5,243 nucleotides of DNA from an uncultured Eubacteriales bacterium (GTDB lineage Bacteria > Bacillota_A > Clostridia > Saccharofermentanales > Saccharofermentanaceae). Positions within the stretch are counted from its first letter, which is position 1, and each line of letters starts with the position of its first letter. Under the pieces are notes generated by a model that did no database searches, was not told where the DNA came from, and worked only from the letters and a program-made list of their open reading frames with translations. The position numbers and the translations under genes were made by a program. The stretch spans positions 1 through 5,243 of the forward strand of contig OMQY01000215.1 of NCBI GenBank assembly GCA_900313405.1, in the 5' to 3' direction. Of this stretch, positions 4,279 to 5,243 are shown in pieces.

Positions 4279-5243
4279 AAGTGATTCTCCCGTCATCTCC
4301 TTAGGCTGAGGGAGCTCCATGATCTGGAGCAGTGTCGGTGCGATATCGCACAGCCTTCCGCCTTCTCTCAGAGTATACGAAGGATCGTAGTTATAGAGGA
4401 TGAACGGAACGGGATTTGTCGTATGAGCCGTGTGAGGCTCGCCTGTCTCATAGTTGAGCATCTGCTCCGCATTACCGTGATCGGCACAGATGAAGAGTAC
4501 ACCGTCCATCTGCTTAACGGCATCAACAGCAGCGCCGACACACTGGTCGATACGCTCAACAGCAGCTACTGCAGCCTCGAGAACACCTGTGTGACCTACC
4601 ATATCAGGGTTAGCGAAGTTGATGATGATAACGTCATAATCGCCGGATGTGATCGCGGCGTCGAGCTTCTCGGACACTTCGGGGGCGCTCATCTCAGGCT
4701 GGAGATCGTATGTTGCAACCTTAGGAGAATTTACAAGTGTTCTGTCCTCTCCCTTGTTGGGCTCCTCGATACCGCCGTTGAAGAAGAACGTAACGTGAGC
4801 ATACTTCTCTGTCTCGGCGATACGGAGCTGTCTCAGGCCGTTTGCTGCAAGATACTCACCGAGAGTATTGGTGATCTCTTCCTTCTTGAACGCAACGAAC
4901 TTGTTGGGGATCGTCTCGTCATAATCCTTGAAGCAGACATATGTAAGAGGCATGAAGCCGTTATGGCGCTTAAGGAACTTGATGCACTTGGGATCGGCTG
5001 CATCGCCGCTCTGAGAAGCGATATCCTCATCGGAGAAGCAGAAAGCCTTTGTTATCTCTCTCGCACGGTCAGGACGGAAATTGAAGAAGATGACGGAATC
5101 ATCAGGCTTGACGAGTGATACGGGTGTACCGTCTTCGTTAACGATAACCGTAGGAAGAACGAACTCATCCGTTACGCCGTTATCGTACGACTCCTGCATG
5201 GCGGCAACAGGATCCTGTGCCTTGATGCCCTCGCCGATAACGA
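4264..5243 (-). CDS. gpmI: 2,3-bisphosphoglycerate-independent phosphoglycerate mutase, C-terminal part, cut by window edge
   Basis: The enzyme interconverts 3- and 2-phosphoglycerate in glycolysis, in the cytoplasm, using two Mn ions. The reading frame stays open to the right edge, so the gene continues past it; 325 of about 510 residues are visible. The first complete codons give VIGEGIKAQDPVAAM, which is mid-protein, so the ATG at 5199 is internal and not the start. Seen: VTDEFVLPTVI and FFNFRPDRARE with the substrate-binding arginines; YAHVTFFFNGG; NFANPDMVGHTG with the Asp and His of one metal site; CADHGNAEQM with the Asp-His of the other; and PHTAHTTNPVPF with the further metal-binding His. 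The N-terminal catalytic serine lies outside the window. The protein ends in GESLLIKR. No frameshift or missing residue is seen in the visible part. A weak stem-loop overlaps the stop, and the lipoprotein gene follows 122 bases downstream. Confidence 0.96.
   Translation of the reverse strand, partial: VIGEGIKAQDPVAAMQESYDNGVTDEFVLPTVIVNEDGTPVSLVKPDDSVIFFNFRPDRAREITKAFCFSDEDIASQSGDAADPKCIKFLKRHNGFMPLTYVCFKDYDETIPNKFVAFKKEEITNTLGEYLAANGLRQLRIAETEKYAHVTFFFNGGIEEPNKGEDRTLVNSPKVATYDLQPEMSAPEVSEKLDAAITSGDYDVIIINFANPDMVGHTGVLEAAVAAVERIDQCVGAAVDAVKQMDGVLFICADHGNAEQMLNYETGEPHTAHTTNPVPFILYNYDPSYTLREGGRLCDIAPTLLQIMELPQPKEMTGESLLIKR

Noticed and set aside
4423..5118. Long open frame (231 codons) on the plus strand opposite gpmI
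   Set aside because: It is antisense to a well-conserved gpmI coding region, has no ribosome site and its translation resembles no family; it is a shadow of biased codon use.
1..5243. Mobile elements, CRISPR array, tRNA/rRNA or a multi-gene defence system
   Set aside because: No transposase, integrase, spaced repeats or RNA-gene signatures were seen; every larger gene is a recognisable housekeeping type.

Overview
The window looks like an ordinary chromosomal stretch of a strictly anaerobic, fermentative Firmicute of the Clostridia type (gut or rumen relatives of Lachnospiraceae/Oscillospiraceae are my guess). This rests on the pyruvate formate-lyase start, a Mn-type cofactor-independent phosphoglycerate mutase, a YhaM-type exoribonuclease, a small lipoprotein, purine-rich Shine-Dalgarno sites and sigma-A-like promoters. 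No mobile element, CRISPR array, tRNA or rRNA was seen. Coding is dense; the longest gene-free stretch is 239 bases (158-396).

Layout, left to right. (1) 1-157, minus strand: the first 52 codons of pflB, whose promoter lies in the AT-rich gap 158-396 and carries a catabolite-repression-like palindrome over its -35. (2) 397-1026, plus: a Nudix hydrolase with an N-terminal helical domain (CDP-choline pyrophosphatase-like group). (3) 1046-1972, minus: an asparaginase-family protein, convergent with the Nudix gene across 19 bases. (4) 2040-2810 and 2839-3867, plus: exodeoxyribonuclease III (xth) followed after 28 bases by a YhaM-like 3'-5' exoribonuclease (OB fold plus HD domain), probably one operon. 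The xth and asparaginase promoters face each other in a 67-base gap. (5) 3878-4141, minus: an 87-residue lipoprotein of unknown function with a C-terminal Cys-His-Ile-Cys, convergent with yhaM across 10 bases. (6) 4264 to the right edge, minus: the C-terminal 325 residues of gpmI.

The genes are not one pathway. pflB and gpmI belong to central glycolysis and fermentation; xth and yhaM form a nuclease pair (DNA repair and RNA 3'-end trimming); the Nudix and asparaginase proteins are housekeeping or scavenging enzymes standing alone. I see no clear new multi-gene system. The best leads are regulatory: four tandem 11-base units just upstream of the lipoprotein promoter, which look like a response-regulator site; the cre-like palindrome in the pflB promoter; the interlocked xth/asparaginase promoters; and a perfect 9-bp hairpin inside yhaM. 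The asparaginase-family protein may also lack the usual catalytic lysine.
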